Assembly: GCA_020048595.1 (NCBI GenBank)
Contig: JAIFMH010000299.1
Coordinates: forward strand, 1 to 17,565
Direction: 5' to 3'
DNA: 17,565 nt
From: Bacteroidota bacterium
Lineage (GTDB): Bacteria; Bacteroidota; Bacteroidia; Bacteroidales; UBA4417
Numbering within the stretch: the stretch's first letter is position 1; every line of letters starts with the position of its first letter. Positions 7,400 through 15,919 of the stretch are shown here, piece after piece. The notes beneath the pieces were generated by a model. That model was not told the origin of the DNA and made no database searches. It was given only the letters and a program-made list of their open reading frames with translations. The position numbers were made by a program, and so were the translations under genes.

Positions 7400-10300
7400 C
7401 TATTTCCGGATAACTTTCAATGTTGCTGAGGACAGACTATTTTTTACTTTCAGAATATAAATGCCCTTATCATACGCCGATAAATCCAATACTCCTTCTG
7501 ACTGCCCGGTTGAGTATTTTTTTGATTCAAGTTTCTTCCCGCTGATATCAAACAACTCAATTAATCCGCCTTCCTCGTTCAATCCGGAAAGATCAACTAC
7601 TGCTTTCCCGGAAGTCGGATTCGGGTAAACCTGAATTTGGCTTTTTTCTGTGAAATCATTTAATCCTACAGTCCGTATGCCCTGGGTATACCAAACGCCC
7701 CATTTTGCTCCCGGAATCAATGAAGTAGCATCACCTGTCGGATTAAGTTTGTCCGGTTGCATTGATATCACACCTACTACATCATCAATTCCTGTTGAAG
7801 CATTAAAAATTATTTTATCATCGTTCTTCGAATAGTTTGGGTAGCCAAGCATATCCCCGTTGTTGTAAACTTCGCCAACATCGCCTGTTTCAAGGTTCAC
7901 AGCAAGAATCGTAACTTCGTTTACCGAATTATCGATGTAATCAAAAGCAGCGATATAAGGTGAGTTTTTTGCAAATGACGGATTCCCGATGCTTACACCT
8001 TCCGGCAGATTGGTAAACATTTTAAAAATGGAACCGTCGGCCCAATTACCGGTTTCATTATCCCACACTTTAATAAAACTAACATCCCAATAATCAGTTG
8101 GCTGACCTGAGTTGTTATTAAACTGATTGTATGCATCATACATTATATATTGACCGTCATAAGTCCATTCCAGTGCATCCGCGTATAGTACATTATCAGT
8201 TTGAATTCCGGTTTGTGTTCCGGGATTAAAGAGGTGAAACCTGGCCCATTCTGATCTCTGATAACTGTAAACCCATATTGCAGAATCCTGCTCGGTTGTA
8301 ACAGCAGCTATCATATTTCCTTCTTTCGATACTGCAACATTGCCCCAGATAGATTCACCCTGAATTTCTGACTCATCATATGGGGACTCAAGACTTACTG
8401 CATGTATTGTATTATCGCCTGCAATAAATATGGCATTACTTCCATCGTCAATAACACTCGGGCGGCTATTTACATCCGTTTGCGACAGTACTGTAAAAGC
8501 GGTGCCACTGGTAGATGTTCTGTATAATGTACCGCTATACTCCGGATCAATATTCAACGACAAAATGAAGTCGCTGCCGGGATTACCAGGCAATTGTGTT
8601 TCCACATCAGTGGCCGAACCGTCTGTAATACCCACCTGGTTGAAAGCATTTGCGGCTTCAGTTACTTCAACCGAAGAATTGCCGTACAGGTCTTTTGCAG
8701 CCTGAATAACGGTGAGCCTTAGATCGATAAACTGCGAAGAACGTGTAAGATAATTAAACAAAGCCCGGTAGAAAACTTTTTCAGCCTTTTCGCGTGTAAC
8801 CTTTGTGGCATACAGATAGTATGCTTTGTTAGGAATACCGCTGTTAATATGCACTCCGCCATTGTCCTCGCTGCCTGTATAAATTTCATTCATATGGGCA
8901 GGTTGCCACGAAGGTGAATTTAATCCTGTACCACCGTTATGAGGATCCGACATATCACGCAATGCCCCTGTGGGAAAACCTGCTGCAGTTGATTTCACAA
9001 CATCTTCTCCAATTTGCCAGTCACCGCGATCGAGCATGGCACCTGATATATCAGCAAAACTTTCGTTTAATGCACCCGATTGATACTGATATTCGAGGTT
9101 GGCTGAATTTCCGACAACTGCATGCCCGAGCTCATGAGCTCCTACATCCAATCCGCCAGCTAAAGGTTTGAAAGTACTTCCTCCGTTTCCGAAATAGGCG
9201 GCAACCCCGTTCCAGAAAGCATTTTCCATACTGTTGCCATCTTCGTCGGTAACATTTATAATCATTGGAATACTGGCACCCTGGTTGTTGATAGAATTCC
9301 AGGCATGAATATTTTTATAATATTCATACGTTACTGTAGCACTATAATGCGCTGATACTGCTGTTGGAAGCCATGAGTTATTGGTAGAAGTTACCAGCGA
9401 AGCAGCAAAATTGTCGCCATATGAAGTATTATTGGCATCGTAGGTAGCAATTACACCACTTTCATCCTGAACATTAAACATAGGCCGCGAAACATCAAGC
9501 ATGTAGTAGGTACCCGCTTGCAGGTATGTATGAAAACTACGGCTTACGCCATTCAAATCAGTACCGGTGGCTGTTACATCCCCATCACTTTGGGTATTGT
9601 TATAAAAATGAATAATTTCTCCGGATTGAGCATCAACAAAGTATTCCCAGCGCTCGATAAAGTTCGGGCGAATGGTAATATGCCAGGTAAGTTTTTCGGA
9701 TCCGGCTACTGCATTTTTGTGATACACTACCAGTTCCGCTTGAGGACCGTTATAACTTAAAAAGGTTTTTTCCGCGGGAAGCAGATCACGGTACGAAGTG
9801 TGTTGCGTTAAATCCTTGCTTGCCGACTCACCAGCAAATGATTCAGCTATTACCGGAACAACAGAATTTATTTTGGGTGTAGGAAAACTGTTTCCATTAA
9901 ACAAATTAATACTCCCGGCACGTTTATGCAGGTAAATTTCGCCACCATAAACCGGAACTCCTTTGTATTTCTGTACTAGTTTAATATGTTGCATTCCAAC
10001 TTCATCGTATTCTGATTTTACGATTTCAAACTCTGACACAGGATCAGAGATATCCAAAGCCTGCTGCAATGCCGAAAGATATTCAATACATTGCTCCTTT
10101 TCAGCGGAAGCTTTTCCATATGCTTTGGAGGATGAAGGAAGGCTTCCTTCAACAAAAACAAGTCTTCCTTTTTCGTTGTAGGCAGGATTGGTGAATACCT
10201 GCCGATCTAATTTCATTGCGCTGAAACTAGTTTGTAACGGTTTAAATTGTGATTGTGACGGCGAATATGCTTTTTTAGAAATGTTCAATGGTTTAACAGC

Positions 10301-10426
10301 CTGCGGAACCTGTACGGAAGAACCAGGCAACTTTTTCTTGACTGAAAAAGCACTGTTCTGCGCATGCAGATACATGCCAAAATTCAGGAATATCAATACT
10401 AAAAGGAATGTAGATAATTGTTTCAT
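7400..10426 (-). CDS. Secreted M4 (thermolysin-family) metalloprotease with C-terminal propeller and T9SS tail
   Basis: A zinc endopeptidase precursor of 1008 residues. The signal peptide covers about 1-22 (cut after HAQ). The long propeptide (about 60-280) includes an FTP-type segment (GMQHIKLVQKYKGVPVYGGE, 144-163) and a PepSY-like end (WEYFVDAQSGEIIHFYNN, 260-277). The catalytic domain (about 285-605) has HELGH at 431-435, the third zinc ligand E455 in NESFAD, and the catalytic His526 in GVHINSG. The 23-residue spacing from E432 to E455 equals that of thermolysin, so the active site is intact. Residues about 615-920 form a TolB- or WD40-like beta-propeller (DALEWTYDGQYIMYDAYN). A T9SS type A sorting domain follows (PNPTSG 935-940, GIYILKVKN, ending LKVIRK). 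The protein would be exported by Sec, then T9SS, and self-processed. Its start lies 11 nt behind the stop of a small lipoprotein gene, so the two are probably one operon. Confidence 0.95.
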   Translation of the reverse strand: MKQLSTFLLVLIFLNFGMYLHAQNSAFSVKKKLPGSSVQVPQAVKPLNISKKAYSPSQSQFKPLQTSFSAMKLDRQVFTNPAYNEKGRLVFVEGSLPSSSKAYGKASAEKEQCIEYLSALQQALDISDPVSEFEIVKSEYDEVGMQHIKLVQKYKGVPVYGGEIYLHKRAGSINLFNGNSFPTPKINSVVPVIAESFAGESASKDLTQHTSYRDLLPAEKTFLSYNGPQAELVVYHKNAVAGSEKLTWHITIRPNFIERWEYFVDAQSGEIIHFYNNTQSDGDVTATGTDLNGVSRSFHTYLQAGTYYMLDVSRPMFNVQDESGVIATYDANNTSYGDNFAASLVTSTNNSWLPTAVSAHYSATVTYEYYKNIHAWNSINNQGASIPMIINVTDEDGNSMENAFWNGVAAYFGNGGSTFKPLAGGLDVGAHELGHAVVGNSANLEYQYQSGALNESFADISGAMLDRGDWQIGEDVVKSTAAGFPTGALRDMSDPHNGGTGLNSPSWQPAHMNEIYTGSEDNGGVHINSGIPNKAYYLYATKVTREKAEKVFYRALFNYLTRSSQFIDLRLTVIQAAKDLYGNSSVEVTEAANAFNQVGITDGSATDVETQLPGNPGSDFILSLNIDPEYSGTLYRTSTSGTAFTVLSQTDVNSRPSVIDDGSNAIFIAGDNTIHAVSLESPYDESEIQGESIWGNVAVSKEGNMIAAVTTEQDSAIWVYSYQRSEWARFHLFNPGTQTGIQTDNVLYADALEWTYDGQYIMYDAYNQFNNNSGQPTDYWDVSFIKVWDNETGNWADGSIFKMFTNLPEGVSIGNPSFAKNSPYIAAFDYIDNSVNEVTILAVNLETGDVGEVYNNGDMLGYPNYSKNDDKIIFNASTGIDDVVGVISMQPDKLNPTGDATSLIPGAKWGVWYTQGIRTVGLNDFTEKSQIQVYPNPTSGKAVVDLSGLNEEGGLIELFDISGKKLESKKYSTGQSEGVLDLSAYDKGIYILKVKNSLSSATLKVIRK

Positions 10427-10437
10427 GATTCAGAAAT

Positions 10438-10863
10438 TTATTTTACAATGGATTTCAATTGGGAATAAAGGTCTCGTATTTCGGCAGGTACAGATACGTT
10501 TGGATCGCCCCATTTATATTCGATTAAAACACTATCAGACACATATTTTATAAAACTGGTCATGTTTCCGGGATGATTAAATGCAGGTTGTGCCAGTTTG
10601 AGTTTGTCCGCCTGTGCAAAAATGTTTCGGGTTTGCTTACGCTTTAACTTTTTCAGAGGCTTTGATGTACTATCAGGCAAAATAGCGAATAGATTTCCAT
10701 CTTCATTAAGTTCATAAATGGAATACATTCCGGTAAAACCTCCTCCCGTACCGAAAACCAGCCGCTTTCCATTTGGATTATCAGTTACCTTACCGGTTGA
10801 GGAACATGAAGCAAACAGCGTTGTAATAAAAAGAAAGAGTAGAACCCGAATTGTCATATGCAT
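10438..10863 (-). CDS. Small lipoprotein, emfourin-like; putative M4 protease inhibitor
   Basis: A 141-residue lipoprotein. The signal peptide is followed by a lipobox ending FASC, with the lipidated Cys at residue 20. The next residues (SSTGK) lack the acidic surface-export signal known in Bacteroidota, which suggests a periplasm-facing anchor. The mature domain has GTGGGFTG (38-45) then YSIYELNEDG, a helical stretch (about 70-90), a strand pair (MTSFIKYVSDSVLIEYKWGD, 101-120) and a final helix (VPAEIRDLYSQL). This layout (SGGFaG-like start, short helix, strand pair, terminal helix) resembles emfourin, the M4 protease inhibitor described with protealysin. Its position 11 nt ahead of an M4 protease gene fits. 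Function is inference; similar GGGFTG lipoproteins may exist without a protease neighbour. The start is the ATG at 10863 (10857 is also possible); the GTG at 10956 is rejected because it would bury the signal peptide. Confidence 0.85.
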   Translation of the reverse strand: MHMTIRVLLFLFITTLFASCSSTGKVTDNPNGKRLVFGTGGGFTGMYSIYELNEDGNLFAILPDSTSKPLKKLKRKQTRNIFAQADKLKLAQPAFNHPGNMTSFIKYVSDSVLIEYKWGDPNVSVPAEIRDLYSQLKSIVK

Positions 10864-11041
10864 TTTAAAAGAATTGTGATTGGGTGTATGTATCTGATAA
10901 ACAATAAAATCAAAGAAACGTTTGAAAAAACATTGTAATACACTGAAAGTTTTCACGCCATAATTGATTTCAGTGAAACAAAGCCAAAAAATCAGAACTA
11001 CAAATCAGAAATTTCATTTCTGAGTATCGGACTTACCTCTA

Positions 11042-11049
11042 CAAATGTA
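11042..11049 (-). promoter_or_regulatory. Candidate -7 promoter element for the lipoprotein-protease operon
   Basis: On the minus strand this reads TACATTTG, a full match to TAnnTTTG. It lies about 180 nt upstream of the lipoprotein ATG, so the operon would have a long leader. That leader holds an 8-bp hairpin at 11005-11023 (TCAGAAAT, TTC, ATTTCTGA). Long leaders are unusual for the other genes here, so a nearer non-consensus promoter is also possible. Confidence 0.35.
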
Positions 11050-11255
11050 AATCATTAATTTTTATATGAAATCCTTTAAAAACATGATTTTAATGTTATC
11101 ACAATTTGAAAACATAACTACGCCCTGATTATCTGCACGTTATAGAACAAACAACATTCTTCTGTTTTTTGGAATTTAAAATGTTCTTCTATTTTTATCA
11201 CGAAGGTGAAACCTTTGTTTTGTTTTCCAAAAACTGAAGCAGACCAAATACTCCT

Positions 11256-11263
11256 TAACTTTG
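11256..11263 (+). promoter_or_regulatory. Bacteroidota-type -7 promoter element for the GT-C glycosyltransferase gene
   Basis: TAACTTTG matches TAnnTTTG and ends 20 nt before the ATG at 11284, the same arrangement as for the T9SS cargo gene. The predicted leader is about 14 nt. No -33 element is clear. Confidence 0.6.
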
Positions 11264-11283
11264 AACCGGATAAAAAAACATGA

Positions 11284-12810
11284 ATGGACGGGAATACTAA
11301 ACTTTACTTTAAGAATATCTTCTCAAAACCCGCATCGGTACTTGTTTTAGCTACCCTGCTTTTTCTTCCGCTGATATTTATCGGCACTCATTCCAGCCAC
11401 GACTGGGGCGATGATTTCGCCCAATATATCCATCAGGCCGGAAATATTGTTAAAGGTATTCCTCAGTCGGAAACCGGATACATTTACAACCAGTTGAATT
11501 ATATAGGTCCCCAGGCTTATCCGGTAGGTTTTCCATTACTGCTTGCTCCTGTTTATGCCATTGCCGGGAATAGCATGACGGCGTTTACAACATATATTTC
11601 ATTGATATACATTATCCTGGGCTTACTCATGGTGATCTTTTACAGGGAATACTTTTCCTGGATCACAGCATTGGTTCTGGCACTTATTTTTCTGTACAAT
11701 CCGCAAATGATGTTATTCAAGCGCGAAATCATGTCGGATATTCCTTTTACAGCCTTGTTGGTTCTAAATTTTATACTTTATCAGAAACTTAAACCAGGCA
11801 ATCTGAAGCAACTTATTGTTCTTGTGCTGGTAACCGGGTTTATGCTGGCAGTGAGGCCTGCCGGAATTGTATTTGTTGCAGCTGTGGCGATGGAACAACT
11901 GCTTTTATTTATCAGACAAAAAACAGGATTGAAAGATTTTACTATTCAAACCGTTTCCTTTATACTTATTCCTATGGTGGTTTATTTCGCAATTAATTCA
12001 CTATTGTTCAAAATCCCTTCGGGTGGCAGCATCCACGACTATCTTCTTTTCTTTAATTCCGGCAACTATTTACAATCCATTCCCGAAAACCTGTCTCATC
12101 ATACCGAGGTGTTCAGATTTCTATATGTCCCTGAGGCAGGAGCTTTCAGAGGATTTTCCTTATTACTTGGATCTGTTATGGTGGCCATGACGTTACTCGG
12201 ATTTGTGAAACGAATCCTCAGTGGACCAGGAGCAATTGATTGGTTTTTTATTTTTTACGCAGGCATGTTACTTATTTTCCCAAACAACTTTTCGGCCTAC
12301 AGGTTAATGGTTCCACTGGGATTTATTTTCCTGTTTTATGCAGCAACAGGATTAAAATCAATACAACTACTATCAGGTATTGCAACCTGGAAGAAAGCTC
12401 TTGCTCCATGCATTCTGATCATTTTATTATTTTTGCCGGGAATTATCAGTACTGCGCGCTCAGGAGGGAATACACTCGAAGGACCACAGCAGGAATCATC
12501 CATTGAGGCATTCAATTACATCAGTAAAAATGTACCGGCCGAAGCCGTTGTAGTATTTGCCAAGCCTCGTGCACTTGCATTGTATAGCGGTTGCAGCAGC
12601 ATGGCTGATCCATTCACCAATAACCCGACACTTATACACAAACAGGTAATGGGAGCCGGGGCGAACTATCTTTTAATACACAACAGGCTTACAAATGACG
12701 CTTTGCAGCGCTATTCGCGGGTGATGCAAAGCCGCCTTACCAAACAATGGGAAAATAAGGAGTTTGTACTCTATAAAATAAATCCTGTCAGTCCTTCAGC
12801 ACATCACTGA
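11284..12810 (+). CDS. Polytopic membrane glycosyltransferase of the GT-C superfamily (GT39/GT83-like)
   Basis: A 508-residue inner-membrane protein with about 11-12 hydrophobic segments (first at about 17-34, last at about 370-390) and a soluble C-terminal part of about 115 residues. The first extracytoplasmic loop carries HDWGDDFAQYIHQA (39-52). An acidic pair placed there is the metal or donor-binding signature of GT-C enzymes that transfer sugars from polyprenyl-phosphate donors. KREIMSDIPF (146-155) matches the second conserved loop region. The acceptor is unknown; lipid A, O-antigen or glycoprotein substrates are all possible. The ATG at 11284 is used; the overlapping ATG at 11280 meets a stop after six codons. 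The last 23 nt overlap the end of convergent recO. No partner glycan genes are visible nearby. Confidence 0.8.
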   Translation: MDGNTKLYFKNIFSKPASVLVLATLLFLPLIFIGTHSSHDWGDDFAQYIHQAGNIVKGIPQSETGYIYNQLNYIGPQAYPVGFPLLLAPVYAIAGNSMTAFTTYISLIYIILGLLMVIFYREYFSWITALVLALIFLYNPQMMLFKREIMSDIPFTALLVLNFILYQKLKPGNLKQLIVLVLVTGFMLAVRPAGIVFVAAVAMEQLLLFIRQKTGLKDFTIQTVSFILIPMVVYFAINSLLFKIPSGGSIHDYLLFFNSGNYLQSIPENLSHHTEVFRFLYVPEAGAFRGFSLLLGSVMVAMTLLGFVKRILSGPGAIDWFFIFYAGMLLIFPNNFSAYRLMVPLGFIFLFYAATGLKSIQLLSGIATWKKALAPCILIILLFLPGIISTARSGGNTLEGPQQESSIEAFNYISKNVPAEAVVVFAKPRALALYSGCSSMADPFTNNPTLIHKQVMGAGANYLLIHNRLTNDALQRYSRVMQSRLTKQWENKEFVLYKINPVSPSAHH

Positions 12811-13516
12811 GTACCTGTACTGATTTTATTTCACCGAAACCGGGAATGTGAATCCTGAAATATTCAATCATTCTTGTCAATAATTCACTGCGTGTTGCAT
12901 GATCTGCCACAATGCTTATTACACCTGCATTTAGAGCAGTAAGTACTTCGGAGAGGCGGTTGCTGAGTGGTGATGATAAATAATACGCATGATCAGGTGG
13001 ATGTGAGCTAAAATTGCCTTCAACCATATCGAAAAATGTATCGTTGCCAGTGAAATTGTTATGCGGATCAAAGCCCATGAATTGAGTGAGTCCAATGGTA
13101 AATGACAACGGAAATCCGGCAACAGATCCTGTTGCGCGGTCAAGATTCAGGATTGCATCTTCTATAAAGCCATAAAGATTCGGATCGGCCATCTGGGCTG
13201 AAACAGAACGGGAAAGCAACTCGCTGATATAAATACTTACAGCTGTTTTCGCCATATCCGTAGCTATGCCATTGAGCTGGTATTCGCATGAAGCCTCGCG
13301 CATAACGCGCATACCTTCGCCTTCTTTGTGGTTTGCAACCAATTGAATAATTGAAAGAGGCGCAAACAGGTTTCGCTTTATCCTGGCTCCTTTTTTACGA
13401 ACACCTTTTACTATATAGGTCTGCAACCCGAGTTGCTCGGTATAAATCCGGGCAATAATGCTGGTTTCGGAATAATCCATGCAATGGAGAACAACTCCTT
13501 TGGTTGAGAGTATCAT
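12788..13516 (-). CDS. recO: DNA repair protein RecO
   Basis: RecO loads RecA with RecR (RecFOR pathway) at single-strand gaps and anneals SSB-coated strands. The 242-residue product begins MILSTKGVVLHCMDYSETSI, the usual RecO start, with an OB-fold N-terminal domain (about 1-80; YIVKGVRKKGARIKRNLFAPL). A helical C-terminal domain follows (YISELLSRS, GFDPHNN). The zinc-binding cysteines found in some RecO proteins are absent, as is common in Bacteroidota. It follows the porZ-like gene on the same strand after 66 nt with no visible promoter, so co-transcription is likely. Its end overlaps the convergent glycosyltransferase gene by 23 nt. Confidence 0.93.
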   Translation of the reverse strand: MILSTKGVVLHCMDYSETSIIARIYTEQLGLQTYIVKGVRKKGARIKRNLFAPLSIIQLVANHKEGEGMRVMREASCEYQLNGIATDMAKTAVSIYISELLSRSVSAQMADPNLYGFIEDAILNLDRATGSVAGFPLSFTIGLTQFMGFDPHNNFTGNDTFFDMVEGNFSSHPPDHAYYLSSPLSNRLSEVLTALNAGVISIVADHATRSELLTRMIEYFRIHIPGFGEIKSVQVLSDVLKD

Positions 13517-13534
13517 ATGTTATTTGATAATATT

Positions 13535-13554
13535 CCCCGAGTTAAAAGTCGGGG
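13535..13554 (-). other. Short hairpin between the porZ-like gene and recO
   Basis: CCCCGA (13535-13540) pairs with TCGGGG (13549-13554) around an 8-nt loop. No T-tract follows on either strand, so it is a poor terminator. It might slow read-through or protect the mRNA end between two co-transcribed genes. Confidence 0.35.
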
Positions 13555-13582
13555 CTGTTATACCAGGAGAAGCATGCAGCTA

Positions 13583-15919
13583 CTACCTTACAAACAGCAC
13601 TTTCCCTGCTTTTTTCTGGCTTCCATCGGAATTTGTGACAAAAATAAGATAAACCCCGGTATTTACCCGGCGACCTTCGAGGTTGTTTCCATCCCATATC
13701 ACTTGTCCGCCCTGGGCCTGGGTTTCCCAAACCAATCCGCCTGTAACATCGGTAACTTTTACATTCGACTCGCTAACCAGGTTATTAATATAAACCGGGC
13801 CCTGGTATTCTGGTCTTACCGGGTTCGGGTATATACTTAACGAATCTAAGGCATAGGTTGATTCAACTTTATAATCCTTGTAGGAAACAATTCCTAATGA
13901 AGTGCCGAAATACACTTCTCCGTTGCTGGCGATTTTTATTGATTGTATGGAGTTTGACAATAACGGGCTGTCTGTTTCGGTAAAATGTAACAATTCAGTG
14001 GCCCCGTCAGCCGACATCAGAAAGACACCTGCTTTATCAGTTCCGAGCCATTTTTCATTGTTCCCATTTACAGCAATAGCAGTAACAGCTTCTGTTTCTA
14101 ATAGCGGGTGAAGGTATCCCTCCTCTTCCACCATTATACGCTGCGCATCATAATCACCACCAGTAAAAACATTTCCCGGGGAGAAAATACGAGCCACACC
14201 TTGATCTGTACCAAGCCATAATTGTCCTTCCCGATCCACAGCCATACTCATAATAGCAGAGCCAGGGAGATTACCGTTTCCTGCCGTGCTGGTAAGTTTT
14301 TGTTTTTTATCATCGGAAGTGTTGTCCGGAGTATTGTTATCGTTAAAAACAAATAATGCAAGGTCGCGGAGTTGCATCCATTTCTGATTCTCATTATCGA
14401 TTACAATCCCTCCTACATCAATAGCTGTACCCTTATCACCCATATTATATGATTTCCATTCGCCGGTGGATTTTCGCATTGATAAAATATTGGGAGCCAG
14501 ATCATTAGTTACCCATAAATTATTATCCCGGTCGAAAGCAACACCACCAACCCGAAGGTATCCTTCTCCATAACCAACCACATACTGTAACGAGCTGTTT
14601 GACGGAGTATATATTTCTTTTAACTCTCCATTATCATATTCAAATAATCCATAACCCCAGCTACCCATGAAGGCATGATTGCCATCCAGGCGATCAGCTG
14701 CCACACATAAAATATCACGGGCATCATTCAACTCCGGCGTATTTGAATAATTGTAAGTACTCCATGTATTGTCAGCCAGCATATAAATCTGCGCCGATCT
14801 GTAAAGATTACCAAATGAGCCATCTCTTCCTCCGGGTACAGCCCATAACTGCTTTCCACTCATATCCATAGCAGTAACCATATAGGATGCAGGACCGTTA
14901 AACGTATAATTTGAGCCGGTTAAATCATCGCCAATACTCCATAACCCCATTTCATTATCTGCAATCCAAATCTTACCGTCCTTATCAAACAGTGCATCTT
15001 TTGGTGTAATGGAACCCGGATTATACGAAGAAAAACGTGATTCGAGTGAACCATCAGGTTTATATGCGCTTACATTCCAGTTGTTGCAAACTACCAACCG
15101 ATCAGCACTCACCTGCATCGAAGCCAGGTTGGAGTGGTCGTCAGGCAGGAAATACGACCATTTGATTCCGTCATTCACATACATTGTATCCTGATCCCAT
15201 TTGCCTTCCAATGATTTATTGGTATATATTTTACCGGAAAATGATTGTATTAGATTAAAGTTACTATTCGGCCCGGTAATGGAATTATCTTTAATCCAAT
15301 TAACATAATATGCCAGGTTGCCGGTTGCTAATGCAGAATAGATACCTTTCTCGGTAGCGGCATAAAACTTATTATCCACCTCATGAAATGTAAGATCTTT
15401 AACATCAATCTGTGAACCGGAAGGGCCTATGTAGTATGTATCCTTAATTTCTTCTTTCTCGATATCCAGAACAACAATTCCGAAGCCACAAGCCAGGTAG
15501 GCCAGTTTATCAATTATCAGAATACTGTTAATGGTCTTGTTCCCTAATATCTGTTTCCGTTTGATATCAGGAATATTCACTACCTCTGAACCTTTTACAA
15601 GATCGATGTTTGTATTGGAATACGCTACAACCAATGTTTTAAGAGGATTGCAATACGCTATACAGCTTATTCCTATATCCGACAGGCCATCGGGAGTAAC
15701 CTTATTAAGCCTGTTCAGACTGTTATCCGTTTTATCAAAATAAAAAACGCTATAGGGTGTAGCAGCATAAATAATGTTATTGGCTTCTGCCACCGACTTA
15801 CAATTATTATAAGGTAAGTGATCAAGCCATTGGTTATAGCTTGCGCTTTGAGATACAGCCTGATACAGTGTTGTAATCAGTAAAGAAAATACCAATAAAA
15901 TACGGCGGGAAAACGTCAT
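13583..15919 (-). CDS. porZ: PorZ-like type IX secretion system protein
   Basis: In Porphyromonas gingivalis PorZ is a surface component of the T9SS attachment complex; it binds A-LPS and takes part in sortase-type cargo anchoring. This product of 778 residues (from the ATG at 15919) is about the size of P. gingivalis PorZ (about 776). It has a signal peptide (cut near AVSQ, residue 24) and a first beta-propeller beginning NQWLDHLPYNNCKSVAEANN. A second propeller has two-component-regulator-like repeats (KIWIADNEMGLWSI, NLWVTNDLAPNI, QLWLGTDQGVARIF, KWLGTDKAGVF). The C-terminal beta-sandwich is sorting-domain-like (YPNPVRPEYQGPVYINNL, GVYLIFVTNSDGS, KVLFVR). The PNPVRP(E/D)Y..GP pattern is typical of PorZ. 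The upstream ATG at 15946 adds nine residues before the signal peptide and is less likely. recO follows. Some cargo or sensor proteins share propellers, so the call rests on overall layout. Confidence 0.82.
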   Translation of the reverse strand: MTFSRRILLVFSLLITTLYQAVSQSASYNQWLDHLPYNNCKSVAEANNIIYAATPYSVFYFDKTDNSLNRLNKVTPDGLSDIGISCIAYCNPLKTLVVAYSNTNIDLVKGSEVVNIPDIKRKQILGNKTINSILIIDKLAYLACGFGIVVLDIEKEEIKDTYYIGPSGSQIDVKDLTFHEVDNKFYAATEKGIYSALATGNLAYYVNWIKDNSITGPNSNFNLIQSFSGKIYTNKSLEGKWDQDTMYVNDGIKWSYFLPDDHSNLASMQVSADRLVVCNNWNVSAYKPDGSLESRFSSYNPGSITPKDALFDKDGKIWIADNEMGLWSIGDDLTGSNYTFNGPASYMVTAMDMSGKQLWAVPGGRDGSFGNLYRSAQIYMLADNTWSTYNYSNTPELNDARDILCVAADRLDGNHAFMGSWGYGLFEYDNGELKEIYTPSNSSLQYVVGYGEGYLRVGGVAFDRDNNLWVTNDLAPNILSMRKSTGEWKSYNMGDKGTAIDVGGIVIDNENQKWMQLRDLALFVFNDNNTPDNTSDDKKQKLTSTAGNGNLPGSAIMSMAVDREGQLWLGTDQGVARIFSPGNVFTGGDYDAQRIMVEEEGYLHPLLETEAVTAIAVNGNNEKWLGTDKAGVFLMSADGATELLHFTETDSPLLSNSIQSIKIASNGEVYFGTSLGIVSYKDYKVESTYALDSLSIYPNPVRPEYQGPVYINNLVSESNVKVTDVTGGLVWETQAQGGQVIWDGNNLEGRRVNTGVYLIFVTNSDGSQKKAGKVLFVR

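Larger units (their letters stand above)
10864..11283. other. Divergent intergenic region (420 nt)
   Basis: An AT-rich region between the lipoprotein and the membrane glycosyltransferase genes. It holds the two -7 elements listed separately (11042-11049 minus, 11256-11263 plus) and the small hairpin 11005-11023. No further open frame or RNA gene is evident. The GTG-initiated extension of the lipoprotein frame into 10864-10956 is not credible as coding. Confidence 0.6.

Noticed and set aside
9518..9760. 80-residue plus-strand frame inside the M4 protease gene
   Set aside because: It is antisense to conserved protease propeptide coding sequence and has no signal or family features.
10188..10553. 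121-residue plus-strand frame across the lipoprotein-protease junction
   Set aside because: It is antisense to two well-supported genes, is rich in cysteine as shadow frames often are, and has no promoter or homology that I recognise.
10864..10956. GTG-initiated N-terminal extension of the lipoprotein
   Set aside because: It would place 31 residues before a clear lipoprotein signal peptide. The frame is open by chance.
12810..12821. AGTAC-CT-GTACT as a terminator for the glycosyltransferase gene
   Set aside because: A five-base stem with a two-base loop is too short and tight to be an efficient terminator, and the following TTTT is interrupted.
13517..13840. 107-residue plus-strand frame beginning in the porZ-recO gap
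   Set aside because: It lies opposite the well-supported 3' end of the PorZ-like gene and has no recognisable features.
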